Origin: Macrobrachium rosenbergii
Lineage: Eukaryota; Arthropoda; Malacostraca; Decapoda; Palaemonidae
Reading direction: 5' to 3'
Assembly (NCBI RefSeq): GCF_040412425.1
Contig: NC_089753.1
Span: 35,365,913 to 35,429,912 of the forward strand
Length of the DNA: 64,000 nucleotides
Of the stretch, positions 1 through 10,401 are shown piece by piece (the first letter of the stretch is position 1; every line of letters begins with the position of its first letter). The translations under genes and the position numbers were made by a program. The notes beneath the pieces are model-generated. The model was not told the DNA's origin, searched no databases, and worked only from the letters and a program-made list of their open reading frames with translations.

Positions 1-56
1 TGCCAGCCGCACATTTAAATATCTGTACGTTTATCATTTGTTAAGTTTGGCCAAGA

Positions 57-60
<4 letters not shown>

Positions 61-142
<82 letters not shown>
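61..142. repeat. (CT)n microsatellite
   Basis: About 41 uninterrupted CT units, followed by a short GT-rich tail (to about 170). The flanking 143-870 shows no repeat I recognise and no convincing gene. Confidence 0.95.
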
Positions 143-148
<6 letters not shown>

Positions 149-868
149 ATGTTTGTGCGCGTGTGTGAAAAGCGGCATAATCTATGATTGCACACAGTAT
201 TCGAGTACTGTCGTGAATTTCTTCAGAACATGTTAGCCTTTGTTTCCGATAAAATTGTGCGTCCTGTCTCTTAGTAGAAAATCAGCGTTATTATATAATA
301 ATAATCTCAGTTTTTCATCACAAACAAAATATGTAAAGTTGGTCTGCTAAACTAAAACAAACAATGCATGAAACTTGAGTCTTTTCAGTTCAGTAATTGC
401 AGTCCTGTGTTGTGATACGCCGCGCAACCAAATGATCGAGAGGGAACAACACTCCGTAGAGAAGGTGAGTTTTACATCAACTTGCCAAATACCTTAAAAC
501 CAAACTTAGACCTAATCCTTGTCTCGTCCATGTGCATTTCTTGCGTTATCAGGCCATAACTTCCTTGGTTTGAGAAATACTCTTACGTTTGACATAGTAG
601 TGGAACTTTTTTCTTGGGTGATTTGACTCTAAGCTTAGAAGAGAAATAGCTTCTCTGATATTTCTCTAGCTTGTTTTCTCTCCTTTCCCAAGTGTCATAT
701 TTATTTCTTTTATTTTTTTAGAAATCGATGTCTAAGGATGTTTGTAAATATTGTAAATGATTGTTATATTGCTAAGATTCAGATGAAAGATTCTGAACTT
801 CGATACCCGAGCAAGAATAAAAATCTAGGATAGGGGAAATAAATTTCTGTAGATAGCAATGCTTAAGT

Positions 869-870
<2 letters not shown>

Positions 871-949
<79 letters not shown>
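871..949. repeat. (AG)n microsatellite with a G9 tail
   Basis: About 35 AG units run directly into nine G residues. Long Leu/Ser open frames across it come only from the repeat. Confidence 0.95.
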
Positions 950-1003
950 TTGGCATGGGAAGAAATGGTAAAAAAAATACAAAAAATATTTGTACTGCTT
1001 CCT

Positions 1004-1048
1004 TGTATGTATGTATGTATGTATGTATGTATGTATGTATGTATGTAT
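1004..1048. repeat. (GTAT)n microsatellite
   Basis: About 11 GTAT units, 55 bp after the preceding AG/G tract. Tyr/Ile/His/Thr open frames on both strands are repeat artefacts. Confidence 0.95.
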
Positions 1049-1269
1049 GAGCAAGGAGCCTTCATTTTCTGCTCCATTTCAGGGATCCGAGGGTACTAAC
1101 AGAGCTCCATTGATTTTATCGCTAAATGGAACACTGAAAATTCTCTCATTTTCTCTCTAGTTCCTTTTATTTAAAAGTCAATATACTGGAATCTTGCTAA
1201 GCAAGTCATGGGCCTTTATTATTTTTTTTTAATTGTTTTGCATAATCACTAGCAGATCCAGAAAAATAT

Positions 1270-1281
1270 CATGGGGCCCAC

Positions 1282-1360
<79 letters not shown>

Positions 1361-1468
1361 TCTATAATATATTTTGTTATTTTTTCCCGTTTTTATATTT
1401 CTCATTTCTGTTATTATTATCTAAATCATCAATATTATTATTTTGTCATTATTTTTCATGGGGCCCAC
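1270..1468. repeat. (AT)n array between two copies of a 12-nt motif
   Basis: An (AT)35 tract (about 1288-1357) and an AT-rich spacer lie between two direct copies of CATGGGGCCCAC, at 1270-1281 and 1457-1468. The motif contains the palindrome GGGGCCC. This may be a target duplication or a duplicated flank; its origin is unknown. Confidence 0.7.
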
Positions 1469-1725
1469 GTGGCCAGGTGCCCGCCCCCCGCCCCCTTCCC
1501 CGATCCGCTAGTGCATATAATTAACCTTGACAGAGATACTGATGAACTGCCCAGTCGTTGTATTTTTCAGTTACGTCACTGTTCAGTGTTCACCATTTCT
1601 TTATAAGGGTGAGGCTGCCCAGCTGTTCATTTCAATGTATTACCTGAAGATGCTGCAATCTCTGACGAAGAGGACCTGTGTAACATAAGAATACATATTT
1701 TTACATGCACGCATATATACAGTAC

Positions 1726-1878
<153 letters not shown>

Positions 1879-1885
1879 TGTCAGT

Positions 1886-2462
1886 GTGGGAAAGCAATAA
1901 GGAGTGTTGAGCTGATTCTCCTTTATAGAACTGAAGTGTGGATACTGACTGCAAATGAGAGAAAACGATTGAACCTTATAAGCTGAATCTTTTGCGCAGT
2001 ACATGAAACGCAAGGGAAAATAATTAGGTGAGAAATATTGAGATTCACAGAAGTGATAAAAGCGTTAGTATAGAACAGTGGTTCTTAACCAGGGGTGCTC
2101 GCAAAGCCGGTTCCTAAGGGGTGCGAGGATGCCTGTGAATAATTAAAGCAAAATATATTTTTATATACGCATGTTATTTTCCAGCAAAAAAAATAAAAAA
2201 TAAAATAAAACAAAGTAAAATAATAATAATAATAATTCTTATTATTTTTTTTTATTTCAGCAATTCAGGGGGTGCGAGAACTGACCGCTGATTTGAAAGG
2301 GGTGCATACACCGAAAAAGGTTAAGAACCACTGGTATAGAAGAACAGATGGATCCAAATACTATGATTCAGTCATGTGGAACGAATGGATTGGCTGGAGA
2401 AAAAGGTATATACTTCAGAAGAGTTAAGAGGAGCGAGAAGTGGGTGTATGATGTCAAAGAGG
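1886..2462 (+). mobile_element. LINE 3'-end remnant, split by a hAT MITE
   Basis: Before the inserted MITE, one frame reads LLYRTEVWILTANERKRLN, close to the LLYGSETW-type segment found near the C-terminus of RTE/jockey-like LINE proteins. After the MITE, about 2396-2455, another frame reads KKVYTSEELRGARSG, like the basic KKVY-SEVRG-RRRGRP tail of the same proteins. Stops and frame shifts mean it is dead. The subfamily call comes from memory of the motifs and is uncertain. Confidence 0.55.
2076..2333. mobile_element. hAT-type MITE with 8-bp target duplication
   Basis: A 258-bp non-coding element. The 15-bp terminal inverted repeats are perfect: CAGTGGTTCTTAACC at 2076-2090 and its reverse complement at 2319-2333. 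It is flanked by an identical 8-bp direct repeat, GTATAGAA, at 2068-2075 and 2334-2341. An 8-bp duplication and CAGTGGTT-type ends are typical of hAT transposons. There is no transposase, so mobilisation would need one supplied in trans. It sits inside the LINE remnant and is therefore younger than it. Confidence 0.9.
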
Positions 2463-2608
2463 TAAAAGAGGTACTGCAAAAAAAAAAAAAGACCTCCGTA
2501 CCCAAGAAGCTGAGCCCGCACGCATGATGGGGTGAGTGGCGCAGTGTATGTGCTGGTGAGACTTCTGTAACATAACCAAGCAGCTAAAGGTTATAAATTG
2601 AAATGAAC

Positions 2609-3150
2609 TGAATATAGAATCTAGGCCAGAGGCCAAGCACTGGGGCCTATGAGGTCATTCAGAGCTGAAACGAAAATTGTGCGTAAAGAGGTTTGAAAGG
2701 CATAGGTATACCTTAGTTTAACCAGACCACTGAGCTGATTAACAGCTCTCCTAGGGCTGGCCCGAAGGATTAGACTTATTTTACGTGGCTAAGAACCAAT
2801 TGGTTACCTAGCACCGGGACCTACAGCTTATTGTTGAATCCGAACCACATTATACCGAGAAATGAATCTCTATCACCAGAAATTAATTTCTCTAATTCTT
2901 CATTTTCCGGCCGGAGACTCAAACTCGGCCCTAGCAGAGTGCTAGCCGAGAACTCTACCGACTCGTCCAACGAGGAACTGCGTAACAGGAGGAAAACCTT
3001 ACAGTTGCAGCATGAATCAATTGTTAGGAGAGGGTGGAAAGTAAGATGGAAGAAAGAGCATAGGAACGGAGGTACAGTAAAAGGAACGAAAGGGGTCGCA
3101 GCAAGGGACCTAAGGAAGGCACGCTACCAAGAACCTTGAACAATGCCTGA
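2609..3150 (+). mobile_element. SINE family 1, copy A (interrupted)
   Basis: Two halves (about 2609-2702 and 2978-3150) align with uninterrupted copies at 13.2, 34.9 and 49.2 kb. Shared marks are the start GGCCAAGCRCTGG, GGTCATTCAGMGCTG, GTTTGAAAGG, TAACAGGAGGAAAACC, and the end AAGATGGAAGAAAG with an AAAGGGGT run. The middle is split by a second SINE. No long ORF belongs to it; an open frame over 2831-3139 is chance. The type is inferred from length and copy number in this window. Confidence 0.75.
2703..2976 (-). mobile_element. tRNA-derived SINE, family 2, copy A (nested)
   Basis: Read on the minus strand it starts with a tRNA-like head: an A-box-like GACGAGTCGGTAGAG and a B-box-like GAGTTTGAGTCTCC. 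A body follows with TTTCTGGTGATAGA, ATGTGGTTCGGATT, CCACGTAAAATAAGTC and GGGCCAGCCCTAGGAGAG. The copy at 5.8-6.0 kb shares the body in the other orientation. It lies inside SINE family 1 copy A, which resumes directly after it. Confidence 0.75.
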
Positions 3151-3405
3151 TCAATAATACGCCTATTAAAATGGCTTAATCATACATAAATCTAATCTCA
3201 CTCTACCCCAAAAGGTTGAGCAACACAAAGCCAGGGCGAGTCCTTGGTAGGTAAGTACGCAAAATGACGCAACCCAATCCCCTGAGGGAGAGAGAAGTCA
3301 CGCACCGCGGTGAGGAGGTACTGTACCTGTTTCGGCTCACAGTATTCTTGTGTCGCGAAACTTCTGTTGACGTTGTCGCTGGCGACGGTGGCTGGGCGTT
3401 TTCTT

Positions 3406-3406
3406 T

Positions 3407-3459
<53 letters not shown>
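3406..3459. repeat. (AAT)n microsatellite, array 1 of 3
   Basis: About 18 trinucleotide units directly abutting the first palindromic element. The poly-Asn/Tyr frames are artefacts. Confidence 0.95.
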
Positions 3460-3460
<1 letters not shown>

Positions 3461-3572
3461 GAGAAACAATTCCACAGTTATGTACAGTACATGTACATAT
3501 ATTTAAGGATAAATCTGTACAGATTTATCTTTAAATATATGTACATATGCATAACTGTGGATTGGGTTCTCC
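3460..3572. mobile_element. Palindromic fold-back element, copy 1
   Basis: A near-perfect inverted repeat centred at 3518/3519 on CTGTACAG. The left arm starts GGAGAAACAATTCCACAG and the right arm ends with CTGTGGATTGGGTTCTCC. The arms differ by a 5-nt indel and a few substitutions. It is bordered by AAT arrays and repeated 130 bp downstream. No ORF. Likely a MITE or foldback element. Confidence 0.75.
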
Positions 3573-3604
3573 TTTTCAAGACTCATGCTACTATGAGTAT
3601 TTTC

Positions 3605-3605
<1 letters not shown>

Positions 3606-3684
<79 letters not shown>

Positions 3685-3685
3685 G
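3606..3685. repeat. (AAT)n microsatellite, array 2 of 3
   Basis: About 27 trinucleotide units between the two palindromic copies. Confidence 0.95.
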
Positions 3686-3700
3686 CATGAACCTTGAAAT

Positions 3701-3823
3701 GAAGAAACAAATCTGCAGTTATGTATATGTTTACATATATTGAAAGATAAATCTTACAAAAGCATTCTGTACAGATTTATCTTCAAATATTGTACATATA
3801 CATAACTGTGGGTATGTTTCTCC
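3701..3823. mobile_element. Palindromic fold-back element, copy 2
   Basis: The same palindrome family as 3460-3572, with diverged arms: GATAAATCTTACAAAAG against CAGATTTATCTTCAAAT, and ends GAAGAAAC and GTTTCTCC. An outer segment on its left (AGCATGAACCTTGAAAT) is the reverse complement of the segment right of copy 1, so the full element is longer than the core. Confidence 0.7.

Positions 3824-3897
<74 letters not shown>
3823..3897. repeat. (AAT)n microsatellite, array 3 of 3
   Basis: About 25 trinucleotide units directly after the second palindromic copy. Confidence 0.95.
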
Positions 3898-3898
<1 letters not shown>

Positions 3899-4107
3899 GT
3901 ATATATGCTTTCTGAAATTGTCGACAGGAGTATGACAGTAGTGAAGTTACATATTTACACATAAAGTACGTACTACCCGAGAGCAAGAACCCGTGCTGGC
4001 ATAAGGCCATTTTAGACTAAAACAATATAAACACAAGTAGATTGAAGGGACAGACAAAGTATTAATGAAGTCTTCTAGGCCTTCAAAAGAGAATGTAAAT
4101 AAGAGTG

Positions 4108-4490
4108 TTTTTAGTTTTCTGTAAAAGAAAACTATTGTGCAGGCTTTGTCAGCACTTTTTTCTGTCCGCCCTCAGATCTTAAAAACTACTGAGGCTAGAA
4201 GGCTGTATGTAAATTGGTATGTTGATCATCCACCCTCCTATCATCAAACATACCAAATTGCAGCCCTCCAGCCTCTGTAGTTTTTATTTCATTTATGGTT
4301 GAAGTTAGACATAATCGTGCTTCTGGCAACAATGTAGGATAGGCAACCACCGGGCCGTGGTTAAAGTTTCATGGGCCGCGGCACATATAGCATTATACCA
4401 AGACCACCGAAAGATAGATCTATTTTCAGTGGCCTTGATTATACGCTGTAGCGGCTGCGCAGAAAACTCGATCGCGCCGAAGTGCATTTT
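4108..4490 (-). mobile_element. 400-bp repeat, copy 1 of an inverted pair
   Basis: Matches the reverse complement of 6195-6584 along nearly its whole length. Shared marks include CGCTGTAGCGGC, CATGGGCCGCGG, GTGCTTCTGGCAAC and a terminal palindrome AGTTTTCTGTAAAAGAAAAC. Each copy also has an internal inverted repeat (AAAACTACTGAGGCTAGA against CCTCTGTAGTTTTT), so each can fold alone. No coding capacity. Confidence 0.8.
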
Positions 4491-4749
4491 TTCTTGTTTA
4501 GAAGTAGGACCCAGTTCCGAAGACAAAAGTATTTAAAAAATTAGAAAAAAAAAGAATAACGTAAGATTTGTCGTAAGTAATTCTCATCATCTCCGAGGCG
4601 CTTGAAGTATTTATCATCTTCCATCATAACTTTTCCAATTCTCTGTACATTTTCTTATCTTCAAATTACATAGATAAGAAGAGGTACAGGAGATTTGAAA
4701 ACTGTTGTCACAAAATGAGAGGAGCTACATGCGCATCAGCATACACACA

Positions 4750-4809
4750 GCATATGTATATGTATATATATATATTACATACATATATACATGTATATAT
4801 ATGTGTGTG

Positions 4810-4864
<55 letters not shown>

Positions 4865-5032
4865 TATCATCCATAATTCCTGCATGACTTTTTATACCTT
4901 CAGATATTAAGACACAAATACCGCTTAATACTTACTTCTCTGTCCCCGTGCTGGCCAAATTGGAACCTACGCCTTTCGGGTTCGAAAAAGAAACTACAAT
5001 GACTTATTTATCTATCTGTCCACGATCTATCT

Positions 5033-5118
<86 letters not shown>

Positions 5119-5120
5119 TA
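4750..5120. repeat. AT and TATA-rich microsatellites
   Basis: Two long (AT)n tracts, about 4814-4861 and 5038-5110, with short TATG/TACA variants around them. The 170 bp between them shows no gene. Confidence 0.9.
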
Positions 5121-5133
5121 CAGATGTATTGAC

Positions 5134-5290
5134 GACGTCCGGATGGCGCAGTCAACAGTCCATCAGTTGCCCCAGCTGTGAATGGGCACTAGTATCTGCT
5201 GGGGTCAGGAAGGAGGGCGTAGTGCTGGCAACCTCACGCCTAAAGACAAAACCGGAAGGCTGTATACCCACCTCCGGCACTCCCAATGGC
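5134..5290 (+). mobile_element. Possible SINE/LINE fragment with tRNA-like A box
   Basis: Begins with GGATGGCGCAGTCAACAG, which resembles a tRNA A box, and continues into a GC-richer block (GGGTCAGGAAGGAGGGCG, GGCAACCTCACGCC) unlike the AT-rich surroundings. No clear B box or second copy is present here, so the repeat call is tentative. Confidence 0.35.
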
Positions 5291-5765
5291 GTATTTTGCA
5301 CGGCGGTACAAAAACACCCCTTGCGGCATCCCTTCGGTCCGCTGATTGCACCGTTTTCTACGATTGACTTTTCCTTTTGGTCTTCTTCCCTTGGGGCTGT
5401 TTAGTTTCTTCAGTCTAGTTTTTTGTGACTTCAGGCCAATAACTTGCAAAGCAAATTTCGGTAGCCACAACAATTACGCAAACTGTTAAGAAATATATAA
5501 ATGCAGAGACTAAACAACTTTTAAAGAAACTACAGTTATATTTCTGTGGATTAGTCTATCCAGACGGAAATCCCTAGATGTGAGAGCGATTCAACCGTGT
5601 TTTTAATGGCGTCAAATGGTTCTCACGCTGTCACAGTAGGCTATACAGCGTTTCTCTTTATGGCGCAGCCTGTAAGCATTTAAACGTGTGGTAAACTTAT
5701 CATCATCCATTCCCTTAAAAAGGTTATCAGTTACAATTTTAGGTGATAGGGACAAATACCAGCTT

Positions 5766-6013
5766 TCTGCTGTTGGCCCAGCGTTCGAGTCTCCGGCTGG
5801 CCAGTGAAGAATTAGAGGAATTTATTTCTGGTGATAGAAATTCATTTCTCGCCATAATGTGGTTCGGATTCCACAATAAGCTGTAGGTCAAGTTGCTAGA
5901 TATCCAACTGGTTCTTAGCCACGTAAAATAAGTCTAATCCTTCGGGCCAGCCCTAGGAGAGCTGTTAATCAGATCAGTGATCTGGTTAAAATTAGGTATA
6001 CTTAACCATGGCT
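5766..6013 (+). mobile_element. tRNA-derived SINE, family 2, copy B (5' truncated)
   Basis: Starts at the B-box region GTTCGAGTCTCCGGC and keeps the whole body seen in the copy at 2703-2976: TTTCTGGTGATAGA, AATGTGGTTCGGATTCC, GCCACGTAAAATAAGTC, GGGCCAGCCCTAGGAGAG. The A-box half is missing. Confidence 0.75.
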
Positions 6014-6194
6014 CCCTTCCTAGGACACATTAAATTGCATTAGTAATGATAGACAATCAGGAGTTTTATTCATTTATAATTTATCATATACAAAAGTCAA
6101 ATCTAGACTGAGGGAGAACTTGAATAAAACATCCATAGCTCCTTGTTTCCAAGATCAACCCATTATCATAAAAAAAGAACACAAAAATTGCGCT

Positions 6195-6584
6195 GAAATT
6201 TCTTTGGCGCAATCGAGATTTCTGTACAGCCGCTACAGCGTATAATCAAGGCCACCGAAAATAGATCTATCTTTTGGTGGTCTCGGTATAATGCTGTATG
6301 AGCCGCGGCCCATGAAACTTTAACCACGGCCCGGTAGTGGCATATCCTACATCGTTGCCAGAAGCACGATCATGGCTAACTTTAACCTTAAATAAAATAA
6401 AAACTACTGAGGCTAGATGGCTGCAACTTGGTATGTTTAATGAGTGAAGGGTGGATGATCAACATACCAATTTGCAGCCCTCTAGCCTCAGTAGTTTTTA
6501 AGATCGGAGGGCGGACAGAAGAAGTGCGGACGGACAGACAAAGCCGGCACAATAGTTTTCTTTTACAGAAAACTGAAAAGGTAA
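6195..6584 (+). mobile_element. 400-bp repeat, copy 2 of an inverted pair
   Basis: Inverted partner of 4108-4490, about 1.7 kb away. It ends with AGTTTTCTTTTACAGAAAAC. Open frames of 64 and 75 codons across its end are chance. The stretch from 6585 to 7286 shows nothing I can name. Confidence 0.8.
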
Positions 6585-7286
6585 TTTTAAATTTACGCCA
6601 CTCATTGAGCTTCATCTTCTAACGAATCTTTTCCAGACTCTTCTTCCAAAATAATAATCATCATCAACGTGAGGATTTCTGCAGAACTGGATTATGGTGA
6701 AGGTTAGTAAAATGGTTAACGAGTAGTGTATATTATTTATGCAAACATATAGTCCTATGTGCTTCCTAACAGCTAGACCGTGGCCGTGGCCAGACAGGAA
6801 GAGCGAGAAATCAAAGATGGCTGCATAGATCCGTAGATTATATCACATTCCCTTTACCAAATTAAGTCAAACTGTTACTGTAACAATCATTTTAATCAGG
6901 CTGACTTTCAGAAAAGGTGTGGTAACAGAGATCATCATGACTTTAGAATCTTATTGTAAAGTAATAATAAAAATAAAAAAAATAACATCAAGAGTCACAG
7001 TCGTTTTTAATTATTAAGGTATTAATATGGGTAATAGCAGTTTTAGAGAATTAAAATGCACATGACTATGATAGGGGCCGATGGGATAGGCAACCTTTCA
7101 TCCTCATTCAGCCTAGACCCTTAAATAACTAGGACAGAAGGGGAAAGGAACAAGGGCGTGACTCAGCCTCAAACGTCCCACTGTATCAAAAGATTCATTT
7201 CTTCATTTCATCCAATAAATTTGGAATCCTGAAAGTGCAAAAGATCATGTCATTAAGGTGAATAATATACACGCAGTGTTTCGCTT

Positions 7287-7292
7287 TTTATT
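7287..7292 (-). terminator. Candidate polyadenylation signal (AATAAA)
   Basis: The plus strand reads TTTATT, so AATAAA on the minus strand, about 315 nt past the stop codon of the membrane-protein gene. Chance occurrences are common in AT-rich DNA. Confidence 0.35.
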
Positions 7293-7604
7293 AAAGTGTA
7301 CAACTTTTTTGGGTTGTAATTGTGTTATAGAGGAATTTCTATGCATATGGCCCCGTTGGGTTCCAATGAACACAAAATCTCAGGTCCCTTCGAGTGTATA
7401 ACCAAAGGAAAATCCGGTCTACGTGAGTATTATAATTTGAAGTTAAACGATGCTAGAATTAGAAAAATAATTTTTTTCTGCCATGAGACAGCTGCAGCTA
7501 CTTACAAACCATTAACTACATCTTATCATACATGCCTTTAAATATATTTCGGGTGTGTTGATATGCACATAAATACAAGAGAAACTCACTCTTTTTCCTG
7601 TGAA

Positions 7605-8358
7605 TTAGACCGTAAGTCTTCTACTTAGACTACGTGAAGGCATAAAATAGCTCAATAATGGCAATTCATTTTTGAAGGACACTTTACGTGAGTCTGTTAG
7701 CGGTACATCTGACAATTTCCTTGTAATGGAGCTTCGTTTTGAACTGTCTGGCAATCTTGCCGTGGAAAACTGAGCACAATGTTTGTCAGAATCAGGCGAC
7801 AGTGTTTGAGGTGACTCTGTGAACGAGAAAGTCACTTCTTGTCTGTCATTACCATTGAGTATTTCGATATCAGCGGCGTCATTATCCGTGCATTGTTTCA
7901 CGTGGACACATGATAAAGCAGAAGGAGAAGTAGCGTAGGAATAGGAAGAAGGAGTAGTAGGAGAAGGAAATAACTTAATCTGTACAGTTTGATTGTCTTC
8001 CGTTTGCTCCGTAGACCGGCGAGTATCTGCTCCCATTTTCAGATCTAATTCTGGCGGGGTTTGCTCCGAATATGGTAAACCGGAGGGAGGTGGATCAGCA
8101 ACTCTTTGCCTAACTAGACCTCTCTCTCTCTCCCTGAGCGTTGCAGGAGAGCCAGTTTCCGTCTCTTCAAACACCGCGGGCAAAGTCATAACTGACGCGG
8201 AGGGCGGCGGGGGAAGACTCGCCTCGCCGTCGCCCAGCACCAGTGAGAGAGAAGAATTCGAGGCGTCGTTGTCTGTGAGGATGGTGGAGACCGTGTTCGG
8301 GTCGTCGGCGGGTCCTTCCGTGTCTTCGGACAACACCAGCGATATCCTGATGGAGGAC
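7605..8358 (-). CDS. Terminal exon of the unknown membrane protein
   Basis: Encodes residues 84 (last base) to 334. It begins with SSIRISLVLSEDTEG after a clear acceptor and stays open for 250 codons in an AT-rich genome, good evidence of selection. The exon is GC-richer at its 5' half (PPPPSASVMTL region) than the flanks. The overlapping plus-strand frame (7993-8364) is a shadow. Confidence 0.7.
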
Positions 8359-9273
8359 CTGTAACCAAAATAATGAAAAAATTATTAATTCATCATTATT
8401 ATCAAGCGTTATAAAGCAGTTTAAATACGTAATATTAACAAAACCTACATTTTTTCACTCCGAAGATGGTTTTACTCAGAACTACAAAAGTGCATTTTCA
8501 TTAGAATATATAAATGATGAGAATAAAACTAATTCTGAATATATTGTGTTCATTAAATTGAATGTTCCTACACCAGGGGCTCTGCACCTTTTTTCTAATT
8601 TGAATTTCGCTTTACCAGAGTTCTGTACGTTTTCCAACCTGAAAACCACTTTACCAAAGATTGTGAATCATTATCCCAATTTGAATGTCACCACAGCACG
8701 GGTTCTGAACCTTTATCCCAGCAAGAACCCTCGAGAGATCTCCGCGCTTTGTAACTTGACAGTAAAGACAGAACAGCCCTGATGTCGAAAAATATCTAGA
8801 AAATAGCGCTGAGGTTATAATCCACTGCCTGACATTGCAATAGATTTATAATTCCGAATTATGTTAATTATCAACGGCCATTGCCACTCAGGACGGACTC
8901 TTAAGGTCAACTGACACGGTATCCAAGCACTGACCAAACTTTACGCTACGTAATTTTTGCCCTTTGGGAAGAACAGCAGAGCAGCAAATGCGTCATAAAG
9001 AGCCGTGTTATGATTCTTCGTATAAGCTTATAAAATATCCCATGGGAATATCTTCACGTAACAATGAGGTGGCTTTTAGAAAAGTAAGGACAAATTAATC
9101 TCTGCCACATTCACAGTTAAAACCGCTGAATCGTGGATGAACCTGTGCAAAAAAATTTTGCAGCGATTGCTTCACACACTTAGACAGCATAAAAAATTCG
9201 CGCATTGAATCCTCTACCCACTGCACCATACCTTTGCCTTACTGGATGTTGGGGTCATATATATACATACATA

Positions 9274-9330
<57 letters not shown>

Positions 9331-10401
9331 TGTGTGTGTAGTCTCCCTGTCTCTCTCTATATATAATATATATATACACATATAATGCGTGTACCTATTG
9401 AACTCCCTAGTACTAAATGACTTATAAGAGTCAGCACCCCTGAATGATATCAATTTAGGGCACAAATTTGTTTCCCGGTGAAATTCCACTATTACACCAT
9501 TAATGATCTTGAGAACACAAAATCTTTAAATGTTGATTCCTGTAAAATTTAATCTATCGTAACCTAACAAAAATTAACCCCATAATTTTTAAACGGTCGC
9601 ATGATAGAAGGAACTGTCAACAGCCTTCCAGGATTTTGATTTTGCTGACGCATGTGTGTATCTGTACATGAAGGGTTAGTCACTTGAATACAATCACATG
9701 GAAATGTTTTTGAAGAAACAAAAAAAAAAAAAAAAGAAGGGAAAGGAACTAGGCAGGGTTAGCCTCCAAATATTAATCATTATATTTACTGTATAATGCG
9801 GATTTATTCTTAAGGAAGCGGCTAGAGGTTCTACACATGTGGATGAGGAAACAACTGTTAATAATTATGCACAGAAATATAAAAGGAGAAATTACTAAAA
9901 TTTTAATAAAGGTAATCATTAGGGCACATACTATCCCGAAGGGCCGAAAGCCTCGAGAAAATTGAGCTGTCGGACGAAAACAGCGAATCCAAAACAAGCA
10001 AACAAACTAGAGCACCACAAAAACCCGAGAGGTTCGTCTTTAACTGTTTTCTGTTATGGTAGAATGTTTGGTAGCAATCTATCTTTACTATTGATAATGC
10101 AACTAATGAAGCAACTCTTGCCCAGGAAGGTGATGGAAATGCTGAGATACCTATTCGAAGTCGGAACGTAGTCGATGACGCCAACGCCTGGAAGCCATCT
10201 TGCGTCCCCGCTCTCCGCCACGGCGTCCCTTCGCCTCCCGCCACAGCATGCTACCATCACGAGCGCGGCGGCACCACAGCATGCCAACATGACCACTGTT
10301 AGGGCTACTAATACAACCGCAGCAGACATTTCTGTGTGTGCCCATGGCAGCGTTGAGTTTGATCCAGGAAAATGCAAGGGGAAGTCTAGCATGTTTTGCA
10401 T
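7605..10401 (-). CDS. Single-pass membrane protein, 334 aa, unknown family (2 exons)
   Basis: Exons on the minus strand: 10401-10151 (251 nt) and 8358-7605 (754 nt), joined across a 1.8-kb intron. The donor reads AATAG/GTATCT and the acceptor GGTTACAG/GTCC. Phases match (AG + G makes Arg84), giving 334 residues and TAA. An in-frame stop lies two codons before the first ATG; a second ATG at codon 4 and a third at codon 25 are alternatives. Residues 1-25 include an NST glycosylation sequon. About 26-53 (start AAVVLVALTVVMLACC) is a strong membrane segment followed by GGRRRD, suggesting N-out, C-in. The long tail is Ser/Thr/Pro/acid-rich and looks disordered, with basic patches (RERERGLVRQR, SKRSSITRKL) and the end SRSLSRRLTV. 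I do not recognise a family; a receptor-like or adaptor role would be a guess. Splicing is inferred, not shown. Confidence 0.65.
9277..9327. repeat. (AT)n microsatellite in the intron
   Basis: About 25 AT units within the intron 8359-10150, with CTCTCTCTAT and TATATA patches just after. The rest of the intron shows no recognisable element, except a poly-A run at about 9720. Confidence 0.9.
10151..10401 (-). CDS. First coding exon of the unknown membrane protein
   Basis: Encodes residues 1-83 plus two bases of codon 84: a short N-terminal region, the membrane segment, the basic stop-transfer patch and the segment PGVGVIDYVPTSN. It is GC-richer than its surroundings. No initiator or TATA box was identified on the 5' side (10402 upward). 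The stretch from 10402 to 12120 shows no other gene I can support. Confidence 0.65.

Noticed and set aside
432..464. Short ATG frame ending in AAG/GTGAGT, possible first exon on the plus strand
   Set aside because: Good donor, but only 11 codons and no downstream exon recognised; too weak to annotate.
2900..2976. Possible tRNA gene on the minus strand
   Set aside because: A and B boxes are present but belong to a SINE head, with a diverged cloverleaf and a long SINE body after it.
3203..4010. Poly-Asn, poly-Tyr and poly-Leu frames
   Set aside because: Translations of AAT arrays, with no gene context.
5134..5180. Possible tRNA gene
   Set aside because: Only an A-box-like stretch; no cloverleaf, anticodon stem or proper B box.
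7993..8364. 123-codon plus-strand frame
   Set aside because: Antisense shadow of the membrane-protein terminal exon, which has matching splice phase and a stop.
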